A DNA stretch of 64,000 nucleotides, taken from assembly GCA_964531225.1 (NCBI GenBank), contig CAZHDB010000003.1, forward strand, positions 51,169 to 115,168, in the 5' to 3' direction. The notes below the pieces were generated by a model, which was given only the letters and a program-made list of their open reading frames with translations, was not told where the DNA came from and did no database searches. Within the stretch, counting starts at the first letter, position 1, and every line of letters begins with the position of its first letter. Shown here piece after piece: positions 45,279-53,723 of this stretch. Source of the DNA: CAZHDB01 sp964531225. Its GTDB lineage: Archaea; Thermoproteota; Thermoprotei_A; Sulfolobales; Desulfurococcaceae. The position numbers were made by a program, and so were the translations under genes.

Positions 45279-46343
45279 CTATAAAGTCCTATATTGTTCT
45301 AAATCATTAATTAGCCTATCTACTTCCTCAATTTCTATTTCAGGCCAGTCAATAGAGCCTTCTTCTAAGATTTTCCTATGAATCCTCATAATAAGTGGAT
45401 TATCTACATTGCTACTGATCATGCTAATAGTCTTTCTTATATGTTCGAGTTTTAAGCTATATGAAAAGTAGTAAGTTGGAGAAATCGTGTTTTTAGTTAA
45501 AATATTCTTTAACTCATATAATTCGGATAAGATCTCCTTAAGAAAGTCTTCATACATTTTCCCATAAAGAACTCCTGAATCAGTTCTTTCCTTTATCTTT
45601 AAATAGAGATTTTTATATGCTTTAGCAACTTCATATAATCTAGCAAATAAGTCCTTTTTCCCGATCTCTGTTAATTTTACTATAATATTACTTAGAAGAC
45701 TTGTATTATTCTTAATTTTCATCACTTGCGTATTTAGGTTATCAATATCGTTTCCGATATTAGCTACTTCCCTTTTTAATTCCCTTAGTTTCTCAGCAGT
45801 AGCCTTTATATCTTTATTAAACGTGTCTGTTTCAAGTACACGTTTAACAGTACTTGATAGATCGTTTAGATCGTTCTCAATCTTATTAATTCTTAAAATT
45901 AACTCATTTACTAATTTTTCATCTACAGAGGATTTTGAAGAATAATTGTAGCCATATAATTCGGCGCGATATAATGAAATAAGATTGTCTATTTTATCAT
46001 CTAACTTAGTTAAAGTCAATGAAATATTTTTTAATCGTTCAAGTGTATTTCTCTGCAAACTTTCAAAAGACTTAGATACGTTTTCTATTAACTTTCTAGA
46101 CTGCTCCATATTCTGTGTTAATAGAATTCCTTCCAAGTTTTTTACAAGTCGAGACTCTAAATCCTCTATCTTCCCCCTAATATGTTCCGTTGATGCAGCA
46201 AGATGTATAATATTACTTCGGAGTTCTGATTGTCTTTTTATGATTCCTTTCTTAATAGCAATCCATGTCACTATATGTAGTATATATAAACCTATGAATA
46301 GAATTAGGAACACCATATTGGATACATCTAATTCAAAAAGCAT
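45279..46343 (-). CDS. Single-span membrane protein with long coiled coil
   Basis: This 354-residue protein has one hydrophobic helix at about residues 9-28 (VFLILFIGLYILHIVTWIAI), then more than 200 residues of coiled coil (SRLVKNLEGILLTQNMEQSRK, LSLTLTKLDDKIDNLISLY, DIDNLNTQVMKIKNN) and a small helical C-terminal domain. The layout resembles membrane-tethered coiled-coil proteins such as EzrA, ZipA-like or DivIVA-type adaptors, although there is no sequence match to any of them. It lies convergent to the soluble coiled-coil gene and divergent from the multi-span gene. Confidence 0.6.
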   Translation of the reverse strand: MLFELDVSNMVFLILFIGLYILHIVTWIAIKKGIIKRQSELRSNIIHLAASTEHIRGKIEDLESRLVKNLEGILLTQNMEQSRKLIENVSKSFESLQRNTLERLKNISLTLTKLDDKIDNLISLYRAELYGYNYSSKSSVDEKLVNELILRINKIENDLNDLSSTVKRVLETDTFNKDIKATAEKLRELKREVANIGNDIDNLNTQVMKIKNNTSLLSNIIVKLTEIGKKDLFARLYEVAKAYKNLYLKIKERTDSGVLYGKMYEDFLKEILSELYELKNILTKNTISPTYYFSYSLKLEHIRKTISMISSNVDNPLIMRIHRKILEEGSIDWPEIEIEEVDRLINDLEQYRTL

Positions 46344-46554
46344 AACTGTGCCCCATTAATTTAATTATTTACACCAATAATAAATAATTTAAAAAGCGTT
46401 CTATATATATTTAATTCTTGCATTAAAATATTCGAAAATTTATTTTTTGTCTTTAAACATAAGGTATCCGCATTAATTATCTATTATAGTTATTTGTGGA
46501 TTTTGACAGAAACATTTTTGAATTCTTACTATGATTTTAAAAGTGGTGATATTT

Positions 46555-48084
46555 TTGAGTATAGAAGCATTGTTAGAGACTCCTAAGAAAAAAGAAGTGA
46601 AAATCGTTGATTACTGCACTAAAACATTCATTGGGGATCATAAATTATTGCCAATAGTATATCTAGCCCTAGGCTTACCTATGATCTTGATAAGCATATT
46701 ACTTGTATATGGATATACTCCCGCTGGCAAAGCATATAACTTCCTAGGTCCGGCTATTGCTTTATTTGTTAATGCTAACTTGCTAGAGCCTATCATAATA
46801 TCTTCATTAGTCTATGGAGATATCTTCGTGGGACAGTGGGGCTCGAATATTGTATTTATAGCTAATATAATAATAACATTATTTGTACTAATAATTGTAA
46901 TACAAAATTCGATGAAATATTTAGAAAAATTAATACTATCTTTCTCCAAAATGGTATTATCTTATCTAATATATACAATTGGATCACACTTACTTGAGTT
47001 CTCTGTTATTTTATTGACGGCAAATTCATTATATGAGGTAATGCTTTCATATGCGATATCTGAAGACAGGATCTATTTATATGTACCTAATTTCCGGAGT
47101 TCAATATTCGAGTTGAGAGTCAATTATATTATTAACTTTCTAGTATTACTTATATTGACTATTATTGTTGTCTTCTTAATATCTAAATCCTTTCTTGCAA
47201 AATTAAAACCTATTGTGATAAGACAAGGGCTTATTAACCCATTAGATGGGAGCAAGAAATTGTTGCCTAACTGTATAGATGCCAAGATCAAGATGCCAAA
47301 TGATCATTTATTTGTTACCATTATTGAAAACGTTGATGAGACGCAGGTAGAGCTAAATGTTCAACCACAATCTTCGAGCAAGGAATTATGGAATATAAAT
47401 GTAAGTGCAACAGATAATAAAATAAAGTACGTTATTGAGCCACTCAAAAAAATAGATGATGGGAAAATAGACATATTATTAAAAACTAATATAGGAGTAT
47501 TAAAGGCGAGGGGATACGAAGTATCTGCCTTTGGACCCTCTCTAGTACCTATCTTTGTTTCAGCACAAGTCGTTGATATGAAGGAAGAGGAAATACTTAG
47601 TACTCTCGATAGGGAATACCCTAAAGTGCCTTTAACAATGAAGATAAAGGATCTAGTTAATGATGTATTATCTAGGATTAATGTACCCCCCGATCTAATC
47701 GGTGAGATCAGAGTAACTGTGTCAGGTGGTGAAGAGACTCTTGAGGTCACAACATTAGATCAGTCAATAAAGAAGGCATACATAGATTTGAATAAGCCTG
47801 AAGTTATTAGCATGAATATAACTTTCGTCATTAAACCATCTATGGAAGTCACAGTTGCTGGCAATCAAAAAGTTATCACTTTCCATACATATGACTATGT
47901 AAAAGTTATTGATTTCGTTAATCTCATTTTACCATATCTTGATATATCAAGTTCCGACATTATTAGTAAAATTATTATAGATTCACGAGAATACAAACTT
48001 GAAGAATTAAGTGAATTAAAGTTCAGAGACTTAGTGGCTGAAAATGTAAGGTCATTAAAAATGGTTATTGAAACCTCTCAATAA
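46555..48084 (+). CDS. Multi-spanning membrane protein with large cytoplasmic or extracytoplasmic beta domains
   Basis: A protein of about 509 residues. Roughly six hydrophobic helices occupy residues 35-225 (VYLALGLPMILISILLVYGY, IVFIANIIITLFVLIIVIQ, INFLVLLILTIIVVFLI). About 280 residues of soluble beta-rich sequence follow, including a ubiquitin-like or SLBB-like patch (LTMKIKDLVNDVLSRINVPPD). I start at TTG 46555, four bases after GGTGAT, rather than the ATG at 46531. The gene is 103 bases upstream of the second tubulin-like gene on the same strand and may be cotranscribed. The family is unknown, and a membrane platform for the GTPase is inferred. Confidence 0.55.
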   Translation: MSIEALLETPKKKEVKIVDYCTKTFIGDHKLLPIVYLALGLPMILISILLVYGYTPAGKAYNFLGPAIALFVNANLLEPIIISSLVYGDIFVGQWGSNIVFIANIIITLFVLIIVIQNSMKYLEKLILSFSKMVLSYLIYTIGSHLLEFSVILLTANSLYEVMLSYAISEDRIYLYVPNFRSSIFELRVNYIINFLVLLILTIIVVFLISKSFLAKLKPIVIRQGLINPLDGSKKLLPNCIDAKIKMPNDHLFVTIIENVDETQVELNVQPQSSSKELWNINVSATDNKIKYVIEPLKKIDDGKIDILLKTNIGVLKARGYEVSAFGPSLVPIFVSAQVVDMKEEEILSTLDREYPKVPLTMKIKDLVNDVLSRINVPPDLIGEIRVTVSGGEETLEVTTLDQSIKKAYIDLNKPEVISMNITFVIKPSMEVTVAGNQKVITFHTYDYVKVIDFVNLILPYLDISSSDIISKIIIDSREYKLEELSELKFRDLVAENVRSLKMVIETSQ

Positions 48085-48187
48085 AAACTTAATTATCATA
48101 AATGAATTATAATTTAATCCGCTAAAAATAAATAAAATATTTCATTTAAAAAAGATAATAAATAGAGAGATGGGGTAGAATTTCATT

Positions 48188-49465
48188 TTGCATAGCATTA
48201 TAGTCGGGATAGGAAGATGTGGCCAAAGAATGGCTATTTCTATTCCTGATCAAGTAATTAAAAATCCTAATTTACCTGGATTATATTTCTCCCGAGATTT
48301 ATTTAGACTCAAACGAATTAGATCAATTACTTTAGCTGATATATCCGATCAGCCTTTACTTTCCTCAAGAATGTTGAAATCTATAGAGGTAAGAATAGGA
48401 GTACCAATAAACACTATTAGGTTACAGGAAACTGGTGGAGGAGGTGTAGGAGGTAGGTGGTGGATTTCTGAGAGAATTGCCGAGAGAGAAGGAGCTGAAA
48501 AAATCATAAACTTACTTGACAGAAAAGGCTTTTTACAAGTGATTGATACAGCAGTTATAATTCATAGTGCTGGAGGAGGTACAGGTGCAGGAACAGGGCC
48601 TGTATTAGCTAATAGGCTAAATAAATATTTCAATAGTAAAAACGGCGAAGTTTCCTACGGCTTACTATTATCGGTTACGGCCCTACCTCACGAAGATGAT
48701 CCTATTAGAAGACTAAATGCTCTTTCGACTATTGGGAGATACGATAAACTAGTTGACACAATCATCTTATTCGATAACGCTAGATGGAAGTTGGTAAAGA
48801 AAATTATTGGAAATAGTAAGAAAAGAGAGATGGTAGAGCCCGTACTGCTAATAAACGATATATTTTCAAGAATATTCTTATGGCTTAATTCAGTAGATGG
48901 ATTCCTTTCAAGAAGACGTGATCACAAAATAGAGCCCAAAGATTATGAGGCAGCTGATTTTAAAACCCTTCTTAGGGCAGATAATAAGACTAGTTTGTCT
49001 GTTCCATTTTACGGAGAATATACTATTAGAGAACTTTATAAATATAAGTTACTATTTCTTGTTTTATATACTATTCTCCAAAATTCCATGGTTGATATAG
49101 ATCCGATACATGGATTTAGGAACTTGCTCGTTATCATAGGTATACCGAAAATCTTAAAAGAAACTAGTAAAGTACAATCATTGATTACAAGTGAAGAATT
49201 AACTACTATGAGAAATTACTTAAATAAGTATCTGAGGATTTACGACAGATCAGAAGTACTACAAGTATATTATAGACCAGGTAATAAGATTGTCATAACT
49301 GGTCTGATTATTAACCCTATTGTTAGAAGACTACTGGATCTCGAGACCTATATAGATGAAGATCTTAGTAAAATTAAAGATGAAGATATCGTAGATATTT
49401 ATCAAGATGCCTTAGACAAGTATAAGAGTATAACAAGTTATGCTAGAAGTGAAGTATCTAGGTAA
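48188..49465 (+). CDS. Second FtsZ/tubulin-superfamily GTPase, divergent
   Basis: This 425-residue protein has tubulin/FtsZ-type loops. IIVGIGRCGQRM is at 4-15 (loop T1 position), ETGGGGVGGRW is at 81-91 and the signature HSAGGGTGAGTGP spans 126-138, close to the FtsZ GGGTGTGAAP loop. The segment TVTALPHEDDPIRRLNA-like at about 155-172 follows a strand, as in FtsZ loop T5. The C-terminal half is helical with no recognised domain. Length is near FtsZ but similarity is confined to the nucleotide loops. It starts at TTG 48188 behind GGGGTAG. It is distinct from the 889-residue protein and may co-assemble with it. Confidence 0.7.
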   Translation: MHSIIVGIGRCGQRMAISIPDQVIKNPNLPGLYFSRDLFRLKRIRSITLADISDQPLLSSRMLKSIEVRIGVPINTIRLQETGGGGVGGRWWISERIAEREGAEKIINLLDRKGFLQVIDTAVIIHSAGGGTGAGTGPVLANRLNKYFNSKNGEVSYGLLLSVTALPHEDDPIRRLNALSTIGRYDKLVDTIILFDNARWKLVKKIIGNSKKREMVEPVLLINDIFSRIFLWLNSVDGFLSRRRDHKIEPKDYEAADFKTLLRADNKTSLSVPFYGEYTIRELYKYKLLFLVLYTILQNSMVDIDPIHGFRNLLVIIGIPKILKETSKVQSLITSEELTTMRNYLNKYLRIYDRSEVLQVYYRPGNKIVITGLIINPIVRRLLDLETYIDEDLSKIKDEDIVDIYQDALDKYKSITSYARSEVSR

Positions 49466-49548
49466 TAGCATCTAGATCTAGGCTTAAACAGGTTTTAAAT
49501 ATTGAGCAAGGAAATTTATTAAATTAGTTATCTAAAGGTGATGCATTA

Positions 49549-50298
49549 TTGTCACCAAAGGTTATTGTGAAAATCCCAATATACAATATTCCTATTAAAC
49601 GCGTCGAACCTATTATGATTGATTTAGATAAAATGTTACCTCATGAAGAAATCATCAGTAAGCGTCTTGAGGATCTTATAGCTTTTATAAAGCGGTTGAA
49701 CGCTGTAGATATGCCATTAATTATTGCACCGATACCTGGTACTGATAAGTACTTGATCGTTGATGGTCACCATAGATGGGCAGCGCTCAAGGAACTTGGA
49801 GCGAGAAAGGCTCCATCGATAATCATTAATTACTTTGATAATAATGTAAAGCTATATACATGGTATCCGGCTTTTTCTGGGGATCTAGAGATCTTTCTTA
49901 AAAAGCTTAAAGAAGAAGGGATTAGCTATAGTACGTGTAAGGCCAAGGATGTTGATAAACTTATTGAAGAAAGGAACTATGCCTTTATATTGATTGGTAG
50001 AGGGAATATCTGCATAATAATTTACGGAGGCATTGAGGGACAGAAGAAAGTATCACGTATACTTGACCAATTAAATGTTAAGGGATTAGTAAAACTAGCA
50101 TATTATGGGCTTAAAGAAGATGCTTTAAGAGATCTTGAGAAGGGAGAAATAGATTACGTACTATTACGGAGAATACCATCTAAAGAAGAAGTCATGGAGA
50201 TCGTTAGAAAAGGAAAGGTATTTTCGCCAAAAACTACAAGGCATGTACTACCATTTATTCCCGGCAAGACATATACTCCACTAAAGGATTGCTATTAA
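49549..50298 (+). CDS. serK: ADP-dependent free serine kinase (SerK), ParB/Srx fold
   Basis: This 249-residue protein carries the ParB-like catalytic box LIVDGHHRWAALKELGA at about residues 66-82 and MLPHEEI upstream. YFDNNVKLYTWYPAFSGD and the C-terminal block VFSPKTTRHVLPFIPGK closely resemble Thermococcus SerK. That enzyme phosphorylates free L-serine to O-phosphoserine using ADP, feeding cysteine synthesis. ParB partition proteins share the fold but not the tail, so I reject a partition role. It starts at a TTG/ATG-poor frame with GGTGATG upstream. SerA and an aminotransferase lie 11-15 kb away. Confidence 0.85.
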   Translation: MSPKVIVKIPIYNIPIKRVEPIMIDLDKMLPHEEIISKRLEDLIAFIKRLNAVDMPLIIAPIPGTDKYLIVDGHHRWAALKELGARKAPSIIINYFDNNVKLYTWYPAFSGDLEIFLKKLKEEGISYSTCKAKDVDKLIEERNYAFILIGRGNICIIIYGGIEGQKKVSRILDQLNVKGLVKLAYYGLKEDALRDLEKGEIDYVLLRRIPSKEEVMEIVRKGKVFSPKTTRHVLPFIPGKTYTPLKDCY

Positions 50299-50309
50299 AT
50301 AAAACGTGG

Positions 50310-50513
50310 CTACATCATTTTCTTAATTACTTTCTTATATGGAGATTCTAGAAAGAACCCTCCCCTACACTTAGGACATATGACTAAGATAGGTCTATCG
50401 CGTTCTTCAGGTAAAACTTCGTGATCAGCAACGTATAATACCGATTCATACATATATTCAAATTCACTAGGATCACCTGTATATCCACAATATGGACAAG
50501 TTATTTTCTTCAT
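50310..50513 (-). CDS. Small two-CxxC zinc ribbon protein
   Basis: A protein of about 67 residues with CPYCGY near its N-terminus and CPKCRGGFF about 45 residues later, a rubredoxin-like zinc ribbon. The frame extends upstream to 50588. However, the TATA element ACATATAAAA (minus strand, about 50533-50542) and GGTG just before the ATG at 50513 point to that start. It converges on serK with 11 bases between. The function is unknown. Such ribbons occur in RNA- or protein-binding adaptors. Confidence 0.6.
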   Translation of the reverse strand: MKKITCPYCGYTGDPSEFEYMYESVLYVADHEVLPEERDRPILVICPKCRGGFFLESPYKKVIKKMM

Positions 50514-50632
50514 ATTTAACACCGTTTTCATTTTATATGTTAAGCCATAGATAAACCTAAAGGATAATCGGTTCGCTAACGAATACAATGTTTAAAATAA
50601 GATTATAGGTATAATATAGCTTAGGTGGTACA

Positions 50633-50818
50633 TTGGCTATTATGAAGCCAAGTGATCTTATGAGAAGAAAGAAAGAACTTATAGAGCAGATAATTAAGGA
50701 TCTATCACCCGGCGTAAGAGATACTGCTAGGAGATACCTAGAGACATTATCCATAGATGATCTTAGGGATATGGAGAAGGCTAAGAATTTCTTGAGAAAG
50801 AAAGGATTGATTCGCTAA
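50633..50818 (+). CDS. Small charged helical protein upstream of pheS
   Basis: This 61-residue protein starts at TTG 50633 behind AGGTGG, or at ATG 50642. It is basic, helical and lacks Cys (LMRRKKELIEQIIKDL, KAKNFLRKKGLIR). The ribosome site and promoter-like GATTATAGG/TATAATATAG upstream support expression. I do not recognise a family. It lies 107 bases before pheS on the same strand with what looks like a separate promoter between them. Confidence 0.5.
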   Translation: MAIMKPSDLMRRKKELIEQIIKDLSPGVRDTARRYLETLSIDDLRDMEKAKNFLRKKGLIR

Positions 50819-50925
50819 GTAAGTAAAGCTATATTGACGAAATAATGTTAATAAATAATTTAATCTATTTATTCATATTTATAGTGCAATAGATATGGTT
50901 TGTTGTAATAGTAGGTGAATATGTA

Positions 50926-52482
50926 TTGAATACTAAAATTAGGGTTACAGATAGACAGTATAAGATCTTGGAAATGGTAGTTGGTAGGGATGGAATTGAA
51001 GTTGAAGAACTTGCTAATAGTCTTGATCTCAGGTCCGAAGATATAATGCGGGATTTAGCCGAGCTTGAGACAAAAGGATTAATTATTCGTGAGAGAATTG
51101 TAGAAGATACCTACGTATTGACTGATGAAGGTAGGAAAGTACTCTCTCAAGGCCTTCCCGAAGAGATTGTATATAATGTATTATTTAGATGTATAGATAA
51201 AGAGATCAGTGAATTCATTGAATGTATATCTAAGGAGGCAGAGATAACAGATGAATGGGCCCGTATAGGTTTTCAATACTTAGTACGAAGTAAATGTATT
51301 ACTGTATCAAATAAAATTGTTAAGAAGGGTATTCTAAATAATTGCCATAAAGCCATGGAGGAAGCAGGTCTTTTAAAGGCATGGCTTAAGGAAATTGAGC
51401 AAGGAAAGAGCGTGCCAGATGATGTATTGAGAGTTTTAAGAAGGAGGAAATTTATTGAGAAAACACGTTCAACGAAAATAATAATTAGATCTACTGCTAA
51501 GCTTAGGGAGGCATGGAAGAAAGGGCTAGTTGTAAAAACTACCTTATTAACAGTAGTCACTCCCCAACATTATATGGATGGTACATTGGAGAAAGCAATT
51601 ATTAAGAAATTTGATTTATCGATTCCTCCTCCAAGAAAGTCTATTATGAGGCTAAACGCTTATATGGAATTCCTCGATCTTGTAAGAGAAATACTTATAT
51701 CAATGGGTTTTGAAGAAGCTAAGGGCCCACATGTTGAACTTGAGCTATGGAATTTCGATGTACTATTCCAAGCACAAGACCATCCCGCTAGAGAAATACA
51801 TGATACTTTCTTCTTAGATACTAAATTTAAAGGAAAAGTAACTGATCAGGACTTAATAAACCGCGTTAGAGAAGTACATGAATCTGGATGGGGCTACAGG
51901 TGGAGTCTAGATAAAGCATTGAATCCTATATTAAGAACCCAGACTACAGCCGTATCAGCAAGGATCATATATGAACGTGGTCCAGGCGAGTATAGGTGCT
52001 TTACACTAGATCGAGTATTTAGGCCTGAGACACTTGATGCAAAACATGCAATGGAGTTTTATCAGCTCGACGGCATTATAGTTGGTAAGGACATAACCTT
52101 CCGCGATCTCTTAGCGTTCTTCAGAGAATTTGCAGCAGCCTTAGGTATTAAAGAGATATGGTTTAAGCCTGGATACTTCCCATTTACTGAGCCCAGTGTA
52201 GAGGGCTTTATTAAGCATCCAAGTCTTGGATGGATCGAGGTCTTTCCAGGAGGTATGTTTAGGCCCGAAGTTATGAAGATTCTTGGAGCCGAAGGTGTCC
52301 GGGCAATTGCATGGGGTATTGGTATAGATAGGCTTGCTATGACCGTGCTTGGAATAAATGATATTCGAGACCTATTCTCAAAAGATCTAGGATTTATAGA
52401 GAAACTCCCAGATCCCAGGCTCCCATACTTCACTAATAGAACAAGTGCTAAGGATACCATAGTTGTTAAATATCCAATATAA
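50926..52482 (+). CDS. pheS: Phenylalanyl-tRNA synthetase alpha subunit
   Basis: This 518-residue class II aminoacyl-tRNA synthetase subunit has two winged-helix tRNA-binding modules in residues 1-200. The catalytic core follows: motif 1 region GFEEAKGPHVELELWNFD, DHPAREIHDTFF, motif 2 LRTQTTAVSARI with YRCFTLDRVFR, and motif 3 AWGIGIDRLAMTVLG. The Phe-specific KPGYFPFTEPSVEG is present. Length and domain order fit archaeal and eukaryotic cytosolic PheS. It starts at TTG 50926 behind GTAGGTG. The beta subunit (pheT) is not in this window. Confidence 0.95.
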   Translation: MNTKIRVTDRQYKILEMVVGRDGIEVEELANSLDLRSEDIMRDLAELETKGLIIRERIVEDTYVLTDEGRKVLSQGLPEEIVYNVLFRCIDKEISEFIECISKEAEITDEWARIGFQYLVRSKCITVSNKIVKKGILNNCHKAMEEAGLLKAWLKEIEQGKSVPDDVLRVLRRRKFIEKTRSTKIIIRSTAKLREAWKKGLVVKTTLLTVVTPQHYMDGTLEKAIIKKFDLSIPPPRKSIMRLNAYMEFLDLVREILISMGFEEAKGPHVELELWNFDVLFQAQDHPAREIHDTFFLDTKFKGKVTDQDLINRVREVHESGWGYRWSLDKALNPILRTQTTAVSARIIYERGPGEYRCFTLDRVFRPETLDAKHAMEFYQLDGIIVGKDITFRDLLAFFREFAAALGIKEIWFKPGYFPFTEPSVEGFIKHPSLGWIEVFPGGMFRPEVMKILGAEGVRAIAWGIGIDRLAMTVLGINDIRDLFSKDLGFIEKLPDPRLPYFTNRTSAKDTIVVKYPI

Positions 52483-52490
52483 TTTATTGT

Positions 52491-53039
52491 TTATTCAAAA
52501 TATCTTATAAAGAACCCAAGATCATATATATTCCTATAAACAGGCTTCTCTAATCCCTTCTTCAATGCATTAATTAATTCATTCTGATCAACCATAGGCT
52601 CTGCTACGCCAATAACTCTATTGTCAAAGGAATCAATTACTGCAACTGGATTATATATTGGCTCATAGTACTCAGTTATTGAAGAGGCAAAAAGATCATT
52701 ACCGTATAGGAAGGTTTTAACACCCTGCTCAGATACCTTAATGGCTGCTCTATATTCTCCTAAATATTTATACACTCTTTCATAAACGATCGTAGACAAA
52801 TATACTTTATTATCAACTACTATGCCTATCCATTCTCCACTATATACAACAGATGCATTAAAGTACTTAGCACCATACTCACTACATGAGAGTATGCCTA
52901 GGTTACCCAATATGTAGATATAGGGCCTACATTTTATGAAATCCCTAAACTCAACCCCCAGCAATTTAAACGTTGCCTTTAAACCATAAATAATATCTCT
53001 ATCAGCTTTTTTGACCTTGTATCTTAAACGCTTAATCAA
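52491..53039 (-). CDS. NIP7-like protein with PUA domain
   Basis: This 182-residue protein has a pre-PUA N-terminal part and a C-terminal PUA-like domain. VSEQGVKTFLYGNDLFASSI is the entry to the domain and NPVAVIDSFDNRVIGVAEP its core, as in archaeal NIP7 homologues and related PUA proteins. Such proteins bind RNA and act in ribosome assembly, in eukaryotes for 60S maturation. The LGNLGILSC segment is compatible with the NIP7 N-domain. It converges on pheS with eight bases between the stops. Confidence 0.7.
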   Translation of the reverse strand: MIKRLRYKVKKADRDIIYGLKATFKLLGVEFRDFIKCRPYIYILGNLGILSCSEYGAKYFNASVVYSGEWIGIVVDNKVYLSTIVYERVYKYLGEYRAAIKVSEQGVKTFLYGNDLFASSITEYYEPIYNPVAVIDSFDNRVIGVAEPMVDQNELINALKKGLEKPVYRNIYDLGFFIRYFE

Positions 53040-53084
53040 AATAATACACCAAATACTTAAACCATATTCCTAGAAATATATGGT

Positions 53085-53151
53085 ATGGATGAAGAAAGTA
53101 ATATTTCTTCAGACACATTTGTGGATGAAGAAGGTTTCGCGCACTGATTAT
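53085..53151 (+). ncRNA. C/D box guide sRNA candidate with 16S rRNA-matching guide
   Basis: The order is C ATGAAGA (53089-53095), a 14-base first guide, D'-like CAGA (53110-53113), C' ATGAAGA (53125-53131), the 12-base guide AGGTTTCGCGCA (53132-53143) and D CTGA (53144-53147). Eleven bases of this guide are complementary to GCGCGAAACCT, which follows the conserved GGCGCGAAACC of archaeal 16S rRNA. Counting five bases from box D, the predicted 2'-O-methyl site is the C of GGCGC before GAAACC. The target sequence is from general knowledge, because no rRNA is in the window. Confidence 0.7.
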
Positions 53152-53353
53152 GTCATTTATGTAATGTATTTATTGACATATGTGGCTCTCGCCGCTCTTA
53201 TTGAAAGTATAAATTGAGATAATAGAACCTACTTATTCAAAAGAATTGCTATGTTCTAATATAGAGAATCTATAGGTTCATAGGATCAATTTTATTAGGG
53301 AGTATGGGATCAGATCATAACCTAGAAGATTGGGGATATGGAGGCTAGGATGT

Positions 53354-53554
53354 ATGTCTGAAAGGAAAACTGCTAAGGAAACAGTTCTTGAGGTACTAAA
53401 GAAAGAGAAGAGACCATTAACGCCTAAGGAGATCCAGAAACTAACTAATCTAAACTACAATACTATAAGAGGCAGATTACAAGATCTTAAGAAAGAGGGT
53501 CTTGTAGTCCGTACTGAAAATGGATGGATTTATAAAGAGTATCTTAAGAAGTAA
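53354..53554 (+). CDS. Small winged helix-turn-helix protein
   Basis: A protein of about 66 residues consisting of a single winged helix: TVLEVLKKEKRPLTPKEIQK, LNYNTIRGRLQDLKKEGLVV and a beta wing NGWIYKEYLKK. It resembles small archaeal MarR/ArsR-like DNA-binding proteins. I start at ATG 53354, nine bases after GGAGG; an upstream in-frame codon at 53330 is less well placed. It is probably a dimeric transcription regulator with unknown target. It stands alone upstream of taw1. Confidence 0.7.
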   Translation: MSERKTAKETVLEVLKKEKRPLTPKEIQKLTNLNYNTIRGRLQDLKKEGLVVRTENGWIYKEYLKK

Positions 53555-53723
53555 AACCATTGTATCCATAAGCTAATATCTTTTTTAAATTAAAATTCTT
53601 CATTTTATAAATGGTTTCTAATGATACTCCGTATTTATATCAGGGTCCTTGATATATGATTGTATGGATAGAGTTATAGGGGATTGTTCTTTTATGGTTA
53701 AACTAGTTGTTTAGGTGGGCCTA

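Noticed and set aside
49549..50298. Chromosome partition protein ParB
   Set aside because: The DGHHR box alone fits ParB, but the WYPAF and PKTTRHVLPFIPGK blocks are those of the serine kinase SerK.
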